A DNA stretch of 64,000 nt from Dasypus novemcinctus (GCF_030445035.2 NC_080680.1:117330228-117394227); one strand, 5' to 3'. Numbered from the stretch's first letter, positions 1-13,235 are shown. Notes: a model not told the origin generated them from the letters alone. Numbers and translations: made by a program.

Positions 1-203
1 AAAGTAAACATAGATAACTACTGTTTTGTAATTTCTAATAAATACGATGTGGAAACTAGGGTTGAGGCTCTCAGTTCCAGAAGCTGTTGAGTCCCCTAGT
101 CCCATCTTTAATTTCTCTCTTGTGTCTTTCTTTCTGTCCTTTTATTTCTTCAGTTCTGTGCCGGCTTCTCTTCATGCAAACCTATAGCTGAGCTGGTCTC
201 AGC
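1..203 (+). mobile_element. 3' part of an ERV LTR (R/U5-like)
   Basis: An AATAAA signal at 37-42 is followed by about 160 bp of C/T-rich sequence ending in CA. This is the layout of the R-U5 end of a retroviral LTR and most resembles class II (betaretrovirus-like) LTRs. The rest of the element lies left of the window. It appears to sit inside the MaLR-type LTR that resumes at 204. The class assignment is inference. Confidence 0.4.
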
Positions 204-566
204 AGCAAAGAACAGAGTTGAGGGTTTCTGATACTGAAATTTTGATGTTAGAGTTTTGATGCTGAAGACTGAAGCTGGAGCCCCAGGAAGTCATCACACA
301 GAGGAAAAAGAAACCAGCCCCAGGAAGAAAGGAACCTTAAACCCAGAGAGAAGCAAGACCCTGGAAGGGAGGAATCCAGGAAGCCTGAACCCTCACAGCG
401 ATCAGCAGCCATCTTTCTCCAACAAGTGAGAATGGACTTTGGTGAGGGAAGTAACTTGTGCTTTATGGCCTGGTATCTGTAAGCTCCTACCCCAAACAAA
501 TACCCTTTATAGAAACCAACCAATTTCTGGTATTTTGGATCAGCACCCCTTTGGCTGACTAATACA
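204..566 (+). mobile_element. MaLR-type LTR, 3' portion
   Basis: This is the 3' two-thirds of an LTR family seen again at 14813-15309 (plus) and, reverse-complemented, at 28759, 30923, 37254 and 60843. Shared marks are the phrase 'caaagaacagagttgaggg', a late AATAAA (ccaaacaaataccc here, one base off) and the terminus TGACTAATACA. TG...CA ends and the terminal sequence match ERVL-MaLR LTRs. The 5' third is missing because the ERV LTR at 1-203 interrupts it or replaced it. Confidence 0.75.
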
Positions 567-796
567 GACAGATATCCTCAAACTCTATCTTCTACAATAG
601 CAAAAAGATCTTCAAGTTAAATATTCATTAATTTCTCATATACCACCTTTGTTTCCAATGGTAATACCTCCAAAATTGTATAAGAGTCAGCATACAAGAC
701 TCTTTACTTAATTCTAAAAAGGTCATGCTCTTTCCTTGGAAGATGAGTAGAAAGCTGCCTGCCAAGTTATCTCCAAAATGACCCAACTGTATTTTA

Positions 797-828
797 TATA
801 TATATATGTATGTATGTATATATATATC
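797..828. repeat. (TATATG/TGTA)n simple repeat
   Basis: Short alternating tatatatatg/tatgta tract; low complexity only. Confidence 0.8.
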
Positions 829-2744
829 AAACACACTTCACAGTTTTTTAGGATTTGAGTAGGAACTTGTTCCAGCTTCCAGCACTAATGCAGGTTTTCC
901 CTTATTTTCACATTTCTATGCTTATTTCCATCATAATTAATGAGGATTAGGTGGGTGGGAAGCTGGAAAGCATGCGGCACTTATAATTATTTAACATTGT
1001 TATCTTGAATAGTATATTCCATAAAGCCATATTTACTAAACTTGCTAATTACAGAACTAATCAGAACATATAAACAAGGAGAAGAAACAATTTAAAACTA
1101 CTAACCACTTTCACACCTTGAAAAAAACATTAAAAAATTGTATCTAATTATAAATACATTAAAATTAATATTATTCTCCATAAGTCCTTGATTGCATTGG
1201 TTAATTTTTACTGACAATAATTTTCCATGAGGTTTAAGCTATATGAACATTTAAAAACACTGGTACATATTGAAACTGCTCTTATGATGGATTATGTTTT
1301 TTTACATTATTTGCTTCCTCTTCTTGTGGGAGGTTTCTACATCACTGTCCCATTGCTGTCAGCCTTGACCAGGTGCCTGCCATGCTCTGTCTCACAGGGG
1401 AATTAGAGGTCTGCATCCCCAACCCATGGCAGATGTGGTCCTGGTTTGCTATGGCTTCTGCATTGTAAATAAAAGTGACAAAAACAGAAACTTTGCGAGC
1501 CACCTCTTTTCTCCTTCTGCCCTGAGACAGAGGTTGTTTCATCAGTCTGGGTCCTTAGCTGACTGAAGGTGATAAGGAGTAGAACTGTAGCCAGTCCAGG
1601 AAAGATGAGCAGGCAGGTGAGGAATAAACATAATTTTTCTTCAGTCTCTAAGATTCCAGGTTATTACCACAGTGTAACCAAGCTTAAGCTATCAGATATG
1701 GCTTTCAAGACGGTTCGCATTAATTGCACTCTCAAAAGCAGGACTTAAGTATCCTAAATAGTAGATTTTATTCAAAACTATGTTCTAAATTGATTGAAAG
1801 AAATGTTGATGATTGAGCAAGAAAAATATATTAAGGAAGAATTGAGAAATAGCTGAATAAGCAGTTTAGGTACCAAATTCATTTAAACTTCCCAGGAACC
1901 TACATTTTCAAAACTATGTTACTGCTTTCAAAGCAAAACAAATGCAGAAAACTGTCTAATGATAATGAGTATGTAAACTTGATAGAAAAACCTGAAAATA
2001 CCTCAAAATTAAACTAGAGATGGTTATTAATTATTAGAATAATGGGAAAATTTTAAAGAACCCATTAGGAAATCACACCTAAAATTAGAGCAAAACAATT
2101 TACATAGCCGTGTCAGTTCATCCCAGGAATAGAAAAAAGTGTAAATATTAGGAAAATGTCATTTTCAGACTATTCTTTCTCTCTGAAATGTTTGAAAACA
2201 TGTTTACTGTGTTTTATCCTTGTCCAAACTTTGACCTTAGTTTCCCAACATACTGCTCCGGTGACACTAATCAAAACCTTGAGTATAATTTCTTGCAGTG
2301 AGATCAGTTGGCCTCAGTGTCATGTCACATAGAATCATCTACCCCAAGGCAGGACAACAAAACTAGGGCAAGTTTTAAAGACACGGTACTGATTTGTTCT
2401 GCACATGCTTTTTTTAGGTTTGAAGATGATTTAACTAGTCTTCATCATCTCTCCAAGAACAGTCATTGTAGATTTCTATGGAAAACAAGTTTAACCTTTC
2501 TGTTCAGTGACTCTCACAGGGACCTCAATGAAAAGTAGGAGAAATTACAAAACAATTTAACATCTTCTGTCCCCTAACTATAAACCTGACCATAGGTGAT
2601 TATAGTAAGTAGTGTTTACCAGGTCAATGTGTCAAGTAACTTGACAATACACAGCCTTTTAGGGAAAGTACACATCCAGTGGAGAATTTCTTAGCTTTAG
2701 GAATAAATGACATTTATGATGATGATGATACTAATGATGACAGC
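829..2744. other. Unique AT-rich DNA, no feature
   Basis: No reading frame with recognisable protein similarity, no SINE/LTR landmarks and no tRNA-like structure. Open frames here are under 80 codons and look like chance. Confidence 0.6.
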
Positions 2745-2756
2745 GTGACAACTACA

Positions 2757-2955
2757 CTTATATTTACTTAGTGCTTATGCCAGGCAGTGCTTTACATATA
2801 TTAATGCATATAATTCTCAGAACAGTCTTACCTATATGGAAAGTACTGTTGTTATCTTCATTTTATGGATGAAGGAATCAAGATGTAGAGATGTAAGACA
2901 ACTTACCCATCATTTAGAATTCCAGTCACTATTTGGAATTAGAATCCACCAGCAT
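2757..2955 (-). mobile_element. MIR SINE relic
   Basis: Reads as the reverse complement of the mammalian-wide MIR core and 3' end: a 'gccaggcagtgctttacatatatta' -like block, then 'cattttatggatgaaggaatcaag' -like and 'acaacttaccca' blocks in the expected order. Heavily diverged, as expected of an ancient SINE. Confidence 0.75.
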
Positions 2956-3044
2956 CTTTGTTATATTTCTAGCACCCTTGGAAACAGAAACAAGAAAATG
3001 CTTTTTTATGTGATAAAAACTGTAAAATAGTCAAATAATTGCAA

Positions 3045-3205
3045 GGAATATATATATACACACACATAATTATATATGCATATATATATAACATATATAA
3101 TGAAATACATTTATATTTTATTTATTTTTAATATAAATGTTTTAATATAAATATTTGTATTTGTATTATACGAATATTTGTATATATTTGTATTATATAT
3201 ATTTC
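3045..3205. repeat. AT-rich / (TA)n-(CA)n low-complexity tract
   Basis: Runs of tatata, acacac and ttgtattatat over about 160 bp with almost no G or C. Confidence 0.8.
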
Positions 3206-3677
3206 GTTACTGTTGCTTTATATTTTACAATCTCTAGGTCTACATGGTTCATGTTACCTGAGAACACTATATTTCATTAAAATTGGAGTGATTTCAGTGT
3301 AGTATGAGAACTCATGGTAATTAGGGTATTATTCTGTACTTGCCTTTTTTGGTATTTTCTCTCTTGTTCTGTGAATAAAGATGACTGAAGTATGGTGAGT
3401 TTTCCATGTCTTAATACTGTGACAATATTTAAAGGCAATGGTGCTTGCTCTCTGATTATTCTGTTGTTTACTGTGCTTTGTTTCGGAGATTCTTTTTTCC
3501 TTGAACAATCCTAGTGCAATACACAGATTCACTTTCACACAGCCCCTGCATTACACATGGCTACTTTATGGAGACCACATTTCCTGAGGCTACATAGTAA
3601 CTATGGATCTGACAGAAAAGTATTTCAGATATGCAAATTTTAAAGTAGGAAAATTTTATATAATAATTTTAAAGCTT

Positions 3678-4046
3678 GGGAAACGGACTTGGCCCAGTGG
3701 TTAGGACGTCCGTCTACCACATGGGAGGTCCGCGGTTCAAACCCCGGGCCTCCTTGACCCGTGTGGAGCTGGCCCATGTGCAGTGCTGATGCGCACAAGG
3801 AGTGCCGTGCTACGCAGGGGTGTCCCCGCGTAGGGGAGCCCAATGCACAAGGAGTGCACCCCGTAAGGAAAGCCGCTCAGCACAAAAGAAAGTGCAGCCT
3901 GCCTAGGAAAGGCGCCGCCCACACTTCCTGTGCCGCTGACGACAACAGAAGCGGACAAAGAAACAAGACACAGCAAATAGACACAGAGAACAGACACCCA
4001 GGGGAGGGGGGGGGATTAAATAAATAAATAAATCTTAAAAAAAAAA
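3678..4046 (+). mobile_element. DAS-type tRNA-derived SINE, full length
   Basis: The head is tRNA-like: box A-like 'tggcccagtggttaggacg' and box B-like 'ggttcaaacccc' (RNA polymerase III internal promoter). A GC-rich body ('cgcaaggagtgc' motifs, 'ggtgtccccgcgtag') follows, then an A-rich tail of aaataaataaat. Direct repeats TAAAGCTT at 3670-3677 and 4047-4054 flank it as a target-site duplication. The GC-rich body stands out sharply from the AT-rich surroundings. This family is diagnostic of armadillos. Confidence 0.93.
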
Positions 4047-4354
4047 TAAAGCTTATTCTTAGTAATACTTTTAATGAGTAACTTTCATTAAAGTACATAA
4101 AATTGCATGAAACTGAGATACCTTGTGAGACTAGAGGGCATGCAAATCAAGGGCTCTACAAGTTGTCAATGTGCCCCTCTGCCACGCTATTCTGAGTAAC
4201 TACATTTTCAGGCTAGTTTTAGGGCTTGAAAAAACCATAAAATTCTGAGAGTTCAGAAGTTTCGTTTCACAGTAGCCAGGAGAGTATGGATGTTTTGTCC
4301 ACAGTGGCAGAGTCATGTTTAGAATCCAAATAACTGACTCTTACCCTTTTTACA

Positions 4355-4462
4355 TCATACTGCTCATTTGTAAGTGCTGTGACCCCAGAAAGATAATTTA
4401 GCATTTGAGAGCCTTAGTTTTTAATCTGTAAAATGGGGATAATAATCATGGTATTATTATAC
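4355..4462 (+). mobile_element. MIR SINE relic
   Basis: The block 'gtgctgtgacc...ttgagagccttagttttt...atctgtaaaatggggataataat' follows the MIR core in order. Ancient and fragmentary. Confidence 0.7.
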
Positions 4463-7400
4463 ATTTAAATGTAAAGTTCACCAAGATTAGTAACTGAAGA
4501 CTTAAAGCTTCAACAAATAATATCATTTTAGAGAAGGTAGATAATACAAGCTTGCTGGGCAAAGCACTTTGAAGGCCCACTTGGATGGAAATGAGATGCC
4601 CATGAAGTGGTTTGAGGATAATACTTGGAGATGGCTCAGAAGATAAATTGCCCAAAGGTCTGTGCCAGATAAATCTTGAGATCTAAAACAACTTTTCCAT
4701 TTTCCCATTACTATTTCACCAATCACCCTACCTGAATACCAAGTCCTCTGTCCTCAAAAGTCAAAATGGAGACAAACCACTGGTAGTTTCCTATATTTTT
4801 TACTCTTTAATGATAATTAACAATAGGGCTTACCATTTTATACTCATTGTTTTACGAGCATTTAGGTAGTGAAGGTAAGTGACTATAATTGGAAATTTAG
4901 TAAACATAGTGCTAGAGTTTAGATGTATTTTGTTTTAAATCTGGTACATGACATCAACTGAGAATACAGAAATAATTCCTTATATGATATGCATCAGATT
5001 TAGATATTAACAAAATGCTGAAAGTATATAAGTGCTCTGTGCCAATATAATTGCAAAATCCATTACCTGAAAGACTATGGAAACTTTCAAACCAGACAGA
5101 TCCAAATTATGAAAATATACAAAAAATACCCTTATAGAATTTCAGTAACAGGTTGCATTTTTTTCCTTTTCTCTTTAGTTCTCTTTGAAAAACAGAAAAA
5201 AATCAGAAACTATTATTTGGTAATTAAAAATAGTAAAATAGAGAATTGCATATGGAAGGGAGATGGAAAATGGAGGATAAAATATTGTTAATTTTATTCC
5301 TTGTACAGTTACTTCTATAAGATCATACAAACATTTTTAACATTGACAGAAAGCTGTCGATTTAATGGGGTGAACACAGATCCAGCTAAAGATGAGCTGT
5401 ACATTGAGTTTAGCTCTTACATCCCTTCTGCAAAGCGTTCAGTTCAATTGACTTAATTTTGAGCTTAGATTTCCTAATGAGTTCATTAGCAACAACCCCA
5501 AAATATTTCCCCAAATTATAATCTCAGTAAGCATTAACGTATTCTCCATAAGTGATAAGTCCCTGACGATTTTCATTTTTTTACCCTCAATATTTCCACA
5601 GAGGAGTGTAATTCATGGAAAGTCATGGTCATTCTTACTATTTCTTAATGATATATTTTAAGAGCTGAAGGATATATGGTATTAGGTGAGATTTATGGGG
5701 CAGGTATAGGAGATCACCTGAATTGGTTCTTTTCTCTGAGAAATAGAAACTTATCTGTACTTTTTACATTTTTTCTACTTGATTTGGTGGTGGTGATTTT
5801 TTTAAAATAATAGTTAAAGGTTTTACTTTTAACTCAAAAGCAGATAATGACAACAAAATCAGAGTATGCTGACTGATATACATTGAAAGTATAACAAACA
5901 GTAAGTAAAATTATATATAAATCTGAATTGAAATAAACATATAAAACGCTCATTAAATGCTGACAACTTTCCAATATGGGTAACTTCTAATTCTGCCACA
6001 CCAAAAAATTAGAGAAACGTTTGGGTAAACACAAGGATATTATTTTTCTTCTTATCCTGTGTTTACTTTCATGATTCTTGATTCTGCATTATGTACAGAT
6101 ACACTTTTATGTAATATGGTGGCTATTTAAATTCAATTCCCTCATCTGCTCCAGAATAGCCTTTTCTGTTGACAAAGAATGAAGGCAGATTAGTCTCAGG
6201 GTTTCTAGCAACTGTTGTTCAAATATTAGACCCTACTTAGGCACAGGACATGTAATGCATTTCTACTATTTGAGCTACTATTGTTCCTAATAGGCTATTA
6301 TTAAATCCTTTCAACATTCACATTTATTCATTGTGTGCTTCATATAGTTGTATACATCTGCTGGAGGGTATTCCTTCCATGCCATGTGTAAGAGTGGTAG
6401 GGAATTAAAACTATTGCCCTGGAATTTGGAACTGTGGTACTAACTACCACGTGTGTATAATCTGAAAAAATTCTCTATTGTACATAAGTTATTACCTCAA
6501 TGTAAGCACCATCTTAGCATTGTCAAACCTCTCTTCTAGGATGTTCTTCTTTGTTTTTCAATCTGTAAGTGGCGGAGTCATTCTAAGTTGCCTTTCATGA
6601 TTCAGATCTCATTATATTATCTTGTCTCATCTCTCTTTGCTTTTCACCACATCCTGTAAGTTAATCATACCTGCAGTTTCAAACAAGCAAACAAATAAAA
6701 CAACACAGGTTTTCTCTCTCACTTTACATGCTGTTCTTTATAGAATTTTCCCTAACTTCTATCATTTGGTGAATAGAACTCATGTTTTAGCTGTTTCCCT
6801 GGATATTAATTTCCTCCCATAACTCTTCCCTTCTGCCTTAGTTTAGGCACCCAGGTAAACACACTCTGACATGGAGGTTTACATGTAGGAGGTTTTTGGA
6901 GAATGCTCTCAGGGTCAATATCTGAAAAGCAGTGAAGGAAGAAGGATTGGATACAAGAAGTTGCACTGTGATGCAATTGCTTCAGAGACCCTATACAATC
7001 CTTATACAAGCTCCAGTGGCTTGGGATTGATGCAAAGGGGCCAGGCTCGGATCCTCCCAACTCACACTGAACTGCTCTAAGGATGAGGGCCTACACTTGG
7101 TCAAAGCAACTCCCTTCAGCTAAGGGCAATTTGTAAATATGGTCTCAGCTGTGAGCAGTCAGACGTCAAAACGTCCAGCAGATGAGTGAATGAGTGCCTC
7201 AATTCTGAAAGGGATATCTGGGTGACACACCACAATATCCACTATGCCTTTCTTGCCCCTACCAGTTTGGGTTACTTGTGCCTCCTTATGTAATACCCTA
7301 TCATTCTCCATCATAGAATTCTTAAAGTATTTGTAAATGCTTGGTTTATTTCATTCAATTGGATTTCACAACCATTCCCAGCTTCCATGCCAAGATTCTT

Positions 7401-9545
7401 TTACATGGAGAGATTTGGTAAATAGTGTTTGAATAAGAGTATAGAATGGATTACAGTGAAGCTGAGATTGTGGAATGAGTAGGAGGAGCTTGCGAGGGGA
7501 GCAAGAAAGGAAGAATAGAACAGGCAGAAAACTATACATAAAATAAGTTAGTGAACCTGAGATAAAATGAGAAATGATGAAATAGGTGAAACAGACAAGA
7601 CTGAAAATTTGGGCAAAAGTCAGAACATGAATGACCTTATAAATTAGGGCAAAGTATTTAGATTTATTCTATAGAATGAAACTCCATCGAAAAGAGCTTT
7701 TGACAAAGCATCCATAATCATATATTTTAAGTAATAAAACTGCTTCTTTTCCTTCCCTTACCCGTGTTTTTCTCTATGCTTCAATGCTTTTAGTATTCAG
7801 CACATGTGCATATAGAAGGTCAGGTGTAGTTCAATGAATGTCGACCCAATACTACTCCATTTTAGCAGCAAGCACATATAATAATAAATCTTGTTTTTTC
7901 ATGGATTTTAGTGGAATTGTTTGGGTTGGTTCACACTGACATACGAACTTGTTCCAACCAAAAGCCAAAGTGAGATTGGAATGTGAATTTATTTAAGCAG
8001 ATATGTGGCAATGTAACCCTAAAACAAAAATACCTGTGTTACCATGCCAACAAGAATTATCCAACAACAGCAAGAGAACAGTAATTAACTCCTCAAAACT
8101 GCTTTTTAATAAAAGTTCCTTGGCAGATGTTTATTTGGATCATATATTAGATAAATGACTGACTGTCATTTGATCAGCAATAACTTTATGGATATTAAAT
8201 TCAGAACCAAATTAAAAACAAACTATTTGATAAAAAATATGAATCCTATCCCCAGAGTATTTGTATGACAACAATTGCTATGGGCATATAAGAATTTGCA
8301 TAAAATAGGCTCAAAATGACAGAGCTTTGATCATTAAATGCACAGCTTCCAGTAGAAATAAATGAGTTCAATAAATCGTGATTTCCTTGTTGATTTTAAA
8401 AATGCAATCGTAGTAATGATTGGAAGTCAGAACATTCTAGGGCTATAAAGGACTTTTAAGATTGTTCAGGCCAATCCTCAAGATATGAAAATTGAGTCCT
8501 CAAGATGTAATTTATCTTATTCAAGTCATGAAAGTTTATAGCAAATCCAGCAGTAGATTCTCAATTCTGAACCTGAAACCAGTTGTCCTCACGTCTGTCC
8601 ATATTGCTTCCTAGCCTACATTTGTAAACAGTTAAGTCAACAAGGGCTCCTTGGGAAGGATGTGTTGCTATTTATAGCTGGGCTAGCTTAGCTGTAACCT
8701 ATTTTAAAATAAAATTATAGCAATTAGGCATTTCCCCCTAGTGATGCGATTACTGAAGTGAAACTGCTAATCCACAGTTGACACGGGTCAATGTCAATTA
8801 GAATTATGCCAGTTTTCAACATGACACATATTCTAGTGTGCAAAATAGAAGGCAAATTGATAATGCCAGGCATGCAAGCATGTTTTACAGGCATCTTATT
8901 TAGTTTAATCAGGGTGTAGAAGCTGTGAGACCTTTATTTAAATATAGAGATTTCAAATCATCTTGCCTTCATTCCCCAGAGCTCCAGACTCTTCTCTAAT
9001 GTCCTATTTTCACACAAAAAAGTTGAACTTGCTTGATCTAGGCATGAGCAAATTCCTCCACCCTGGGTCAAATGCAACTGGTTCTAAGGTCAATATCTTT
9101 GTATCTATAATGTAGGAAAAGTGTTTATGTTAGACACCTGGAAGACAACGAATGAGGTTGCTAATAAGTGTGAGTTATAGAAGATAAACTGAAGTAAGCA
9201 GAAGCAATGGTCTTAATTTAGCATAAACAGCAGATTCCTGTATAATATTCATAGACCTTTGAGAAACTAAAAATCGAAGGATAACACTCTAGTTTTATGA
9301 ACATAAGACAAAGATTAAAACTCTTCTCTTGAGTACACAATGTTTTAAGCAAATTATATATATAATATCTAGTAATATTTAACATGCAAAGTGAAAACCT
9401 GCTGTTACCTTCACAATATGGTATGAGATACTTATAAAAAGGCAAGTACTATAAAACGTTTATAGTGAAGAAAAATTTAGCAGGAAATTAAGTGTTCAGA
9501 GCTGTAGCTTTGTTCAGGTCCTTATGTACAGTGATGCCTACATAT
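4463..9545. other. Unique AT-rich DNA, about 5 kb
   Basis: No exon, RNA gene or young transposon recognised. 8440-8600 faintly resembles the core of an old MIR/L2-type repeat, too diverged to call. Small open frames (for example 6806-7060, 5109-5291) have no recognisable features. Confidence 0.55.
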
Positions 9546-9573
9546 TTTTATATTTATATATATATATATAATA
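9546..9573. repeat. (TA)n microsatellite
   Basis: tatttatatatatatatataatatat tract. Confidence 0.85.
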
Positions 9574-9889
9574 TATGAAAGGAGTGGGAACTTTTGAAGG
9601 GCAATGAGCAGTATCTAAACATGTGCAGCAGCAGATTAAAAGCATTTAAAATCTAAGTGAGTGTGCCTGGTTTGTCAGAGTCAGTCATTGGTTATATTGT
9701 GTCAGGCAGAATTTGTGCAAACTCTTTAATTGGAGGTTAGTTTCCTCATTGTCCATTTATTTAACAGTCTTGATGAAATAGCCCATAATAAAATCATAGA
9801 ATCTTCTAGGTTCAAACATTACTGGTAAGGACTTGGAGATACAAAAGACAAGTTGTTAGGGTGGGACCAATGCTGAAATTAGCATGAGT

Positions 9890-10330
9890 AGTATTTTTTT
9901 TTTAATTTTTAAATTTCTCTTCCCTTCCCCTCCCCCCCGGGTGTCTGCTCTCTGTGTTCATTTGCTGTGTGTTCTTCTGTGTTCACTTGCATTCTCAGTG
10001 GCACCACTAGGTTAGGGTTAGGGTTAGGGCACCAGGAACCTGTGTCTCTCTTTGTTGTGTCATCTTTCTGCATTAGCTCTCCATGTGTGCAGCACCACCC
10101 CTGGACAGGCTGAGCTTTTTTCATGTGGGGCGGCTCTCCCCACAGGGGCACACTCCTTGTGCATGGGACTCCCCTATGTAGGGGACAGCCTCCGGGGTAC
10201 GGCACTCCTTGCGTGCATCAGCACTGTGCAGGGGCCAGCTCACCACGTGGGTCAGAAGGCCCTGAGTTTGAACCCTGGGCCTCCCATGTGATAGGCGGAT
10301 GTTCTATCAGTTGAGCCAGATCCACTTTCC
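9890..10330 (-). mobile_element. DAS-type SINE carrying a telomeric-repeat insertion
   Basis: Reverse-complement copy of the family at 3678. It starts (plus strand) with the T-rich tail and a poly-C block, continues through 'tctgctctctgtgttc', and ends with the tRNA-like head 'gagtttgaaccctgggcctcccatgtgataggcggatg...gttgagccagatcc'. Relative to the copies at 22835, 57156 and 59142 it has an extra block at 10007-10034 containing three TTAGGG units. Confidence 0.9.
10007..10029 (+). repeat. Interstitial telomeric repeat (TTAGGG)3
   Basis: Three exact TTAGGG units (10012-10029) preceded by ctagg. A 7-bp direct repeat GGCACCA lies on both sides (10000-10006 and 10028-10034). Other SINE copies in the window read straight through this point, so the block is an insertion into the SINE. 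Confidence 0.9.
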
Positions 10331-10876
10331 TAGTAGTATTTTTGATATATAATAAAATATTTGTATTATTTAATCTTTTATGGTTTTTAAATTTTGAGTG
10401 ATTGCTTTGTCTTTCCTTCTTTTCTTTCCTATTTATTTATTTATTCCACATTAGATGGGTAATGTGCCGATGTTGTAACAAGTTTTGAGGGAGGCACATC
10501 TCAAACAAATGTGTGAATACTCATTCATCATGCTTATGAACCACAAAAGGACCAAGTGATTGCTTTTATTTCCTGAGAAATAGCTTGCAATAATGTTTGG
10601 TTTGTCAAATCCAAAGGAAATGAAACAGATAGCAAGGTCAATTTAAAATGGGATTTCTTATGGAGAATTTTTAAGTGTTTCTATTCATATCCAGTTACTT
10701 CAGCATATTTATTCTTAAATCCTACAGTTAATGTTTAGAATCTCATATAAAATACATAATAGGGTTTGAATGTTCTTTAGATTTACCTGAAGGGAACAAA
10801 TGCAATTAAACCATTGGATGAAGTTTGAAGTCTCCATCTTTGTGCTATGTTTGTGTATGTGTATTTATATACAGTG

Positions 10877-11328
10877 TGTGGTGGCTTGACCTCTATGTAC
10901 CCCAGAAAAGCATGTTCTTAAAGTTAACCCATTCCTGTGAGTGTGGATTCCTTGTAAGTAGGATCTTTTGATAAGGCTATTTCAGTTAAGGTGTGATCCA
11001 CCTCATTCAGGATGGGTCTTAATCCTTTTGCTGGAGTCCTTTACAAATGGAATGATTAAGAGAGAAAGATAAAGTCACAAAAGCAAGACACTAAAAAGAA
11101 TAAAATCTGGAAGAGAAGGGAGAGACCAGCAGATGCCACCATGTGCCTTGCCATGTGGCAGAGGAGCCCAGGGTTGCCAGCAGCCAGTCTTCAGGAAGAA
11201 AGCATTGCCTTGATGATGCTTTGATTGGTAAATTTTCTTGGTCTCAAACTTAAGATAATAAATCCTTACTGTTTAAGCCAACTCATTTCATGATATCTGC
11301 CTTAAGCAGCCTAGGAAACTAAAATACA
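10877..11328 (+). mobile_element. MLT1-like MaLR LTR
   Basis: Starts TGTGGTGGCTTGACC and ends near 'aggaaactaaaataca', with AATAAA at about 11257 followed by 70 bp to the end. The order of blocks ('accccagaaaagcatgttctta', 'gataaggctatttcagttaaggtg', 'gccaccatgtgccttgccatg') is that of a MaLR-type LTR. A relative lies in minus orientation at 27655-27935. Flanks read cagtg on both sides, a possible 5-bp duplication, though exact termini are ambiguous. Confidence 0.75.
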
Positions 11329-13069
11329 GTGTATACTTGTATGTATTTGAGTGTGTATATGTGTACGTGCATGTGTATTTATGTATTCTCTAGGTGCTCT
11401 CTCACTTAAGGCTACTTTTTTTCTGAAATATTATGTTTTTGGAATTGACACTTGTTTTGACTGAACAGGGCTTAGTCACTGGACACCTTAAGGACTTTTT
11501 AACATCCCTACTCATTTTTTCATTTAATTAAAAATTATTTATTGAGTGCTAGTATACATCAAGCACTGTTTTAGAAGATGGAAATTCTCATGGAATATCT
11601 GAGAGATCCTGCTCCTCACCTCATGGAATTACAAGCATACTAAGAATTCAGAGACATTGGGAAACAAGTGTAGCAAGTTCTGTGATATAGAAAGTGTGGG
11701 TGTTATGAGGCTGCAGGATGTAATGTCTAAGTGAGTCCTGTTGAACCTGATGGAGTTTGGTAGAGAGTGAAGGGCAGAAGGGCTCCAAATTACAAAGGGC
11801 TTAGAGGTATGAGAGATCAAAGCCTACTCCAAGAAGTAAAGAAAGTCAAGTGTGGCGAGAAGGTTGAGTGTAGCAGTGAGATCGATGGCCAGAGATGGAT
11901 GCAGGGGTCAGAGCCTACCCTTGTATGTTGAGGGCTTTGAACTATTACAGAGTTAATCCACCATCAGATTTAAGTTTTCAAAGAAAATCATTTTGCTGCA
12001 GTTTAGAGACTGAATTACAGGGAAACAAGCCTGGAGCCAGAGAGAACCAATTACAAAGCCTCCCTACTCCATGAAAAAGAAATGATTGAGCTGTGTGTTC
12101 ATTCAGTTGCCAGCCTACCAACTGAGAGCAATTTCAGTACAGTGGCAGGAAAGGGCTATCAGAGGGTTATGGGCTGAGAAGAAAGTTGAAGATAATAAAC
12201 GATACTGCAATTTGTAGACAAATCTTTGTCAAGGTTTCCCGGTGAAGGCAAGGAAATTCATAAAATTATAAAATTTGGGGAACCTAGGAGTCAAGAAAGT
12301 ATTATCAAGGTAGAAGAAACTTAAGAATCTTATTCAGATTGCTGTCCTCAAACACAGATTGATTAGATATATTATGGCTATATTCGATGATTAAGTTGTA
12401 ATATATTTTACTAACTCTATGCAAACTAATGCTCGCATTCAGAAATCAGCTTATTCCAATGTTAAAATAATTATTGCATTATAATCGTTATTAATTTACA
12501 GTAATTCTAATTCCATATTATTCATGGATCTGATAACAAACATATAGCGGTACACCAAAATTTCATACCAGTAAAAAGCATGGTTATTCCAAAGAACCTT
12601 GCCAAATAATAACCTTAAGCAGCTATGAAGAAAGATAAATGGGACCACAACAGAGTAGGATGTTGTGATTTAAATTGACCTTGTCTGGCCAGTTTATTGC
12701 CCAGGGAACTTCTTTCCATTCTCGGGTCCAATCTGTATTATATCAATTTTTCATACCATCCCACCAATTCTGCTTTGTTTTATTTCTCCTGCTGTGATTG
12801 GGCTAAGATGACTCTCCTTACCATCTCAACTCTTACCTTCCATCCCTCTTACAACATTCTTCTACTTAACCCTTGAAGTTTTTCTGACCATACCATGACT
12901 GCCTGGCTACCTTGCAGAAGCATCCAGTGCCTATGACCTGCCATCCATGAAGCCTACTTGAACACCTCCAGTGGCCGCAGCCTTCAATGATTTTGCTTCA
13001 CTGAATTAAGTAATTTTACCGAAACTCTTCAATCTGCATATCTGGCCTTACATTCCTCCCTCTTACAAT
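11329..13069. other. Mostly unique DNA with an ancient repeat trace
   Basis: 11330-11395 is TG-rich low complexity. 11545-11640 ('ttattgagtgctagtatacatcaagcactg', 'ctcatggaatta') resembles a widespread old mammalian repeat (MIR/L2 class), subclass not assignable. The rest shows no gene or transposon I can name. Confidence 0.45.
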
Positions 13070-13235
13070 GGTTTTTCTATGCTCCTTATTCATTCTTTTG
13101 CTTGTGTTGTTTCCATTTCTGAAATTTGTCAACTCTACATGCTGAAGTTTTACTGATTCTTCAAAGGACTTCTCAATTATACCTCCTCCATCAAACTTTT
13201 CTCATAAGATCTCCCCAACTGTGTTATTAACCATT
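13070..13235 (+). mobile_element. L2 LINE 3' fragment
   Basis: 'tgctccttattcattc', 'tactgattcttcaaaggacttctcaatt', 'cctcctccatcaaacttttctcata' follow the order of the L2 3' end (diverged). Ancient, non-coding. Confidence 0.55.

Noticed and set aside
3761-4027. Open frames on both strands in GC-rich DNA, also in the other SINEs
   Set aside because: They lie wholly within DAS-type SINEs; GC-rich non-coding sequence gives spurious frames.
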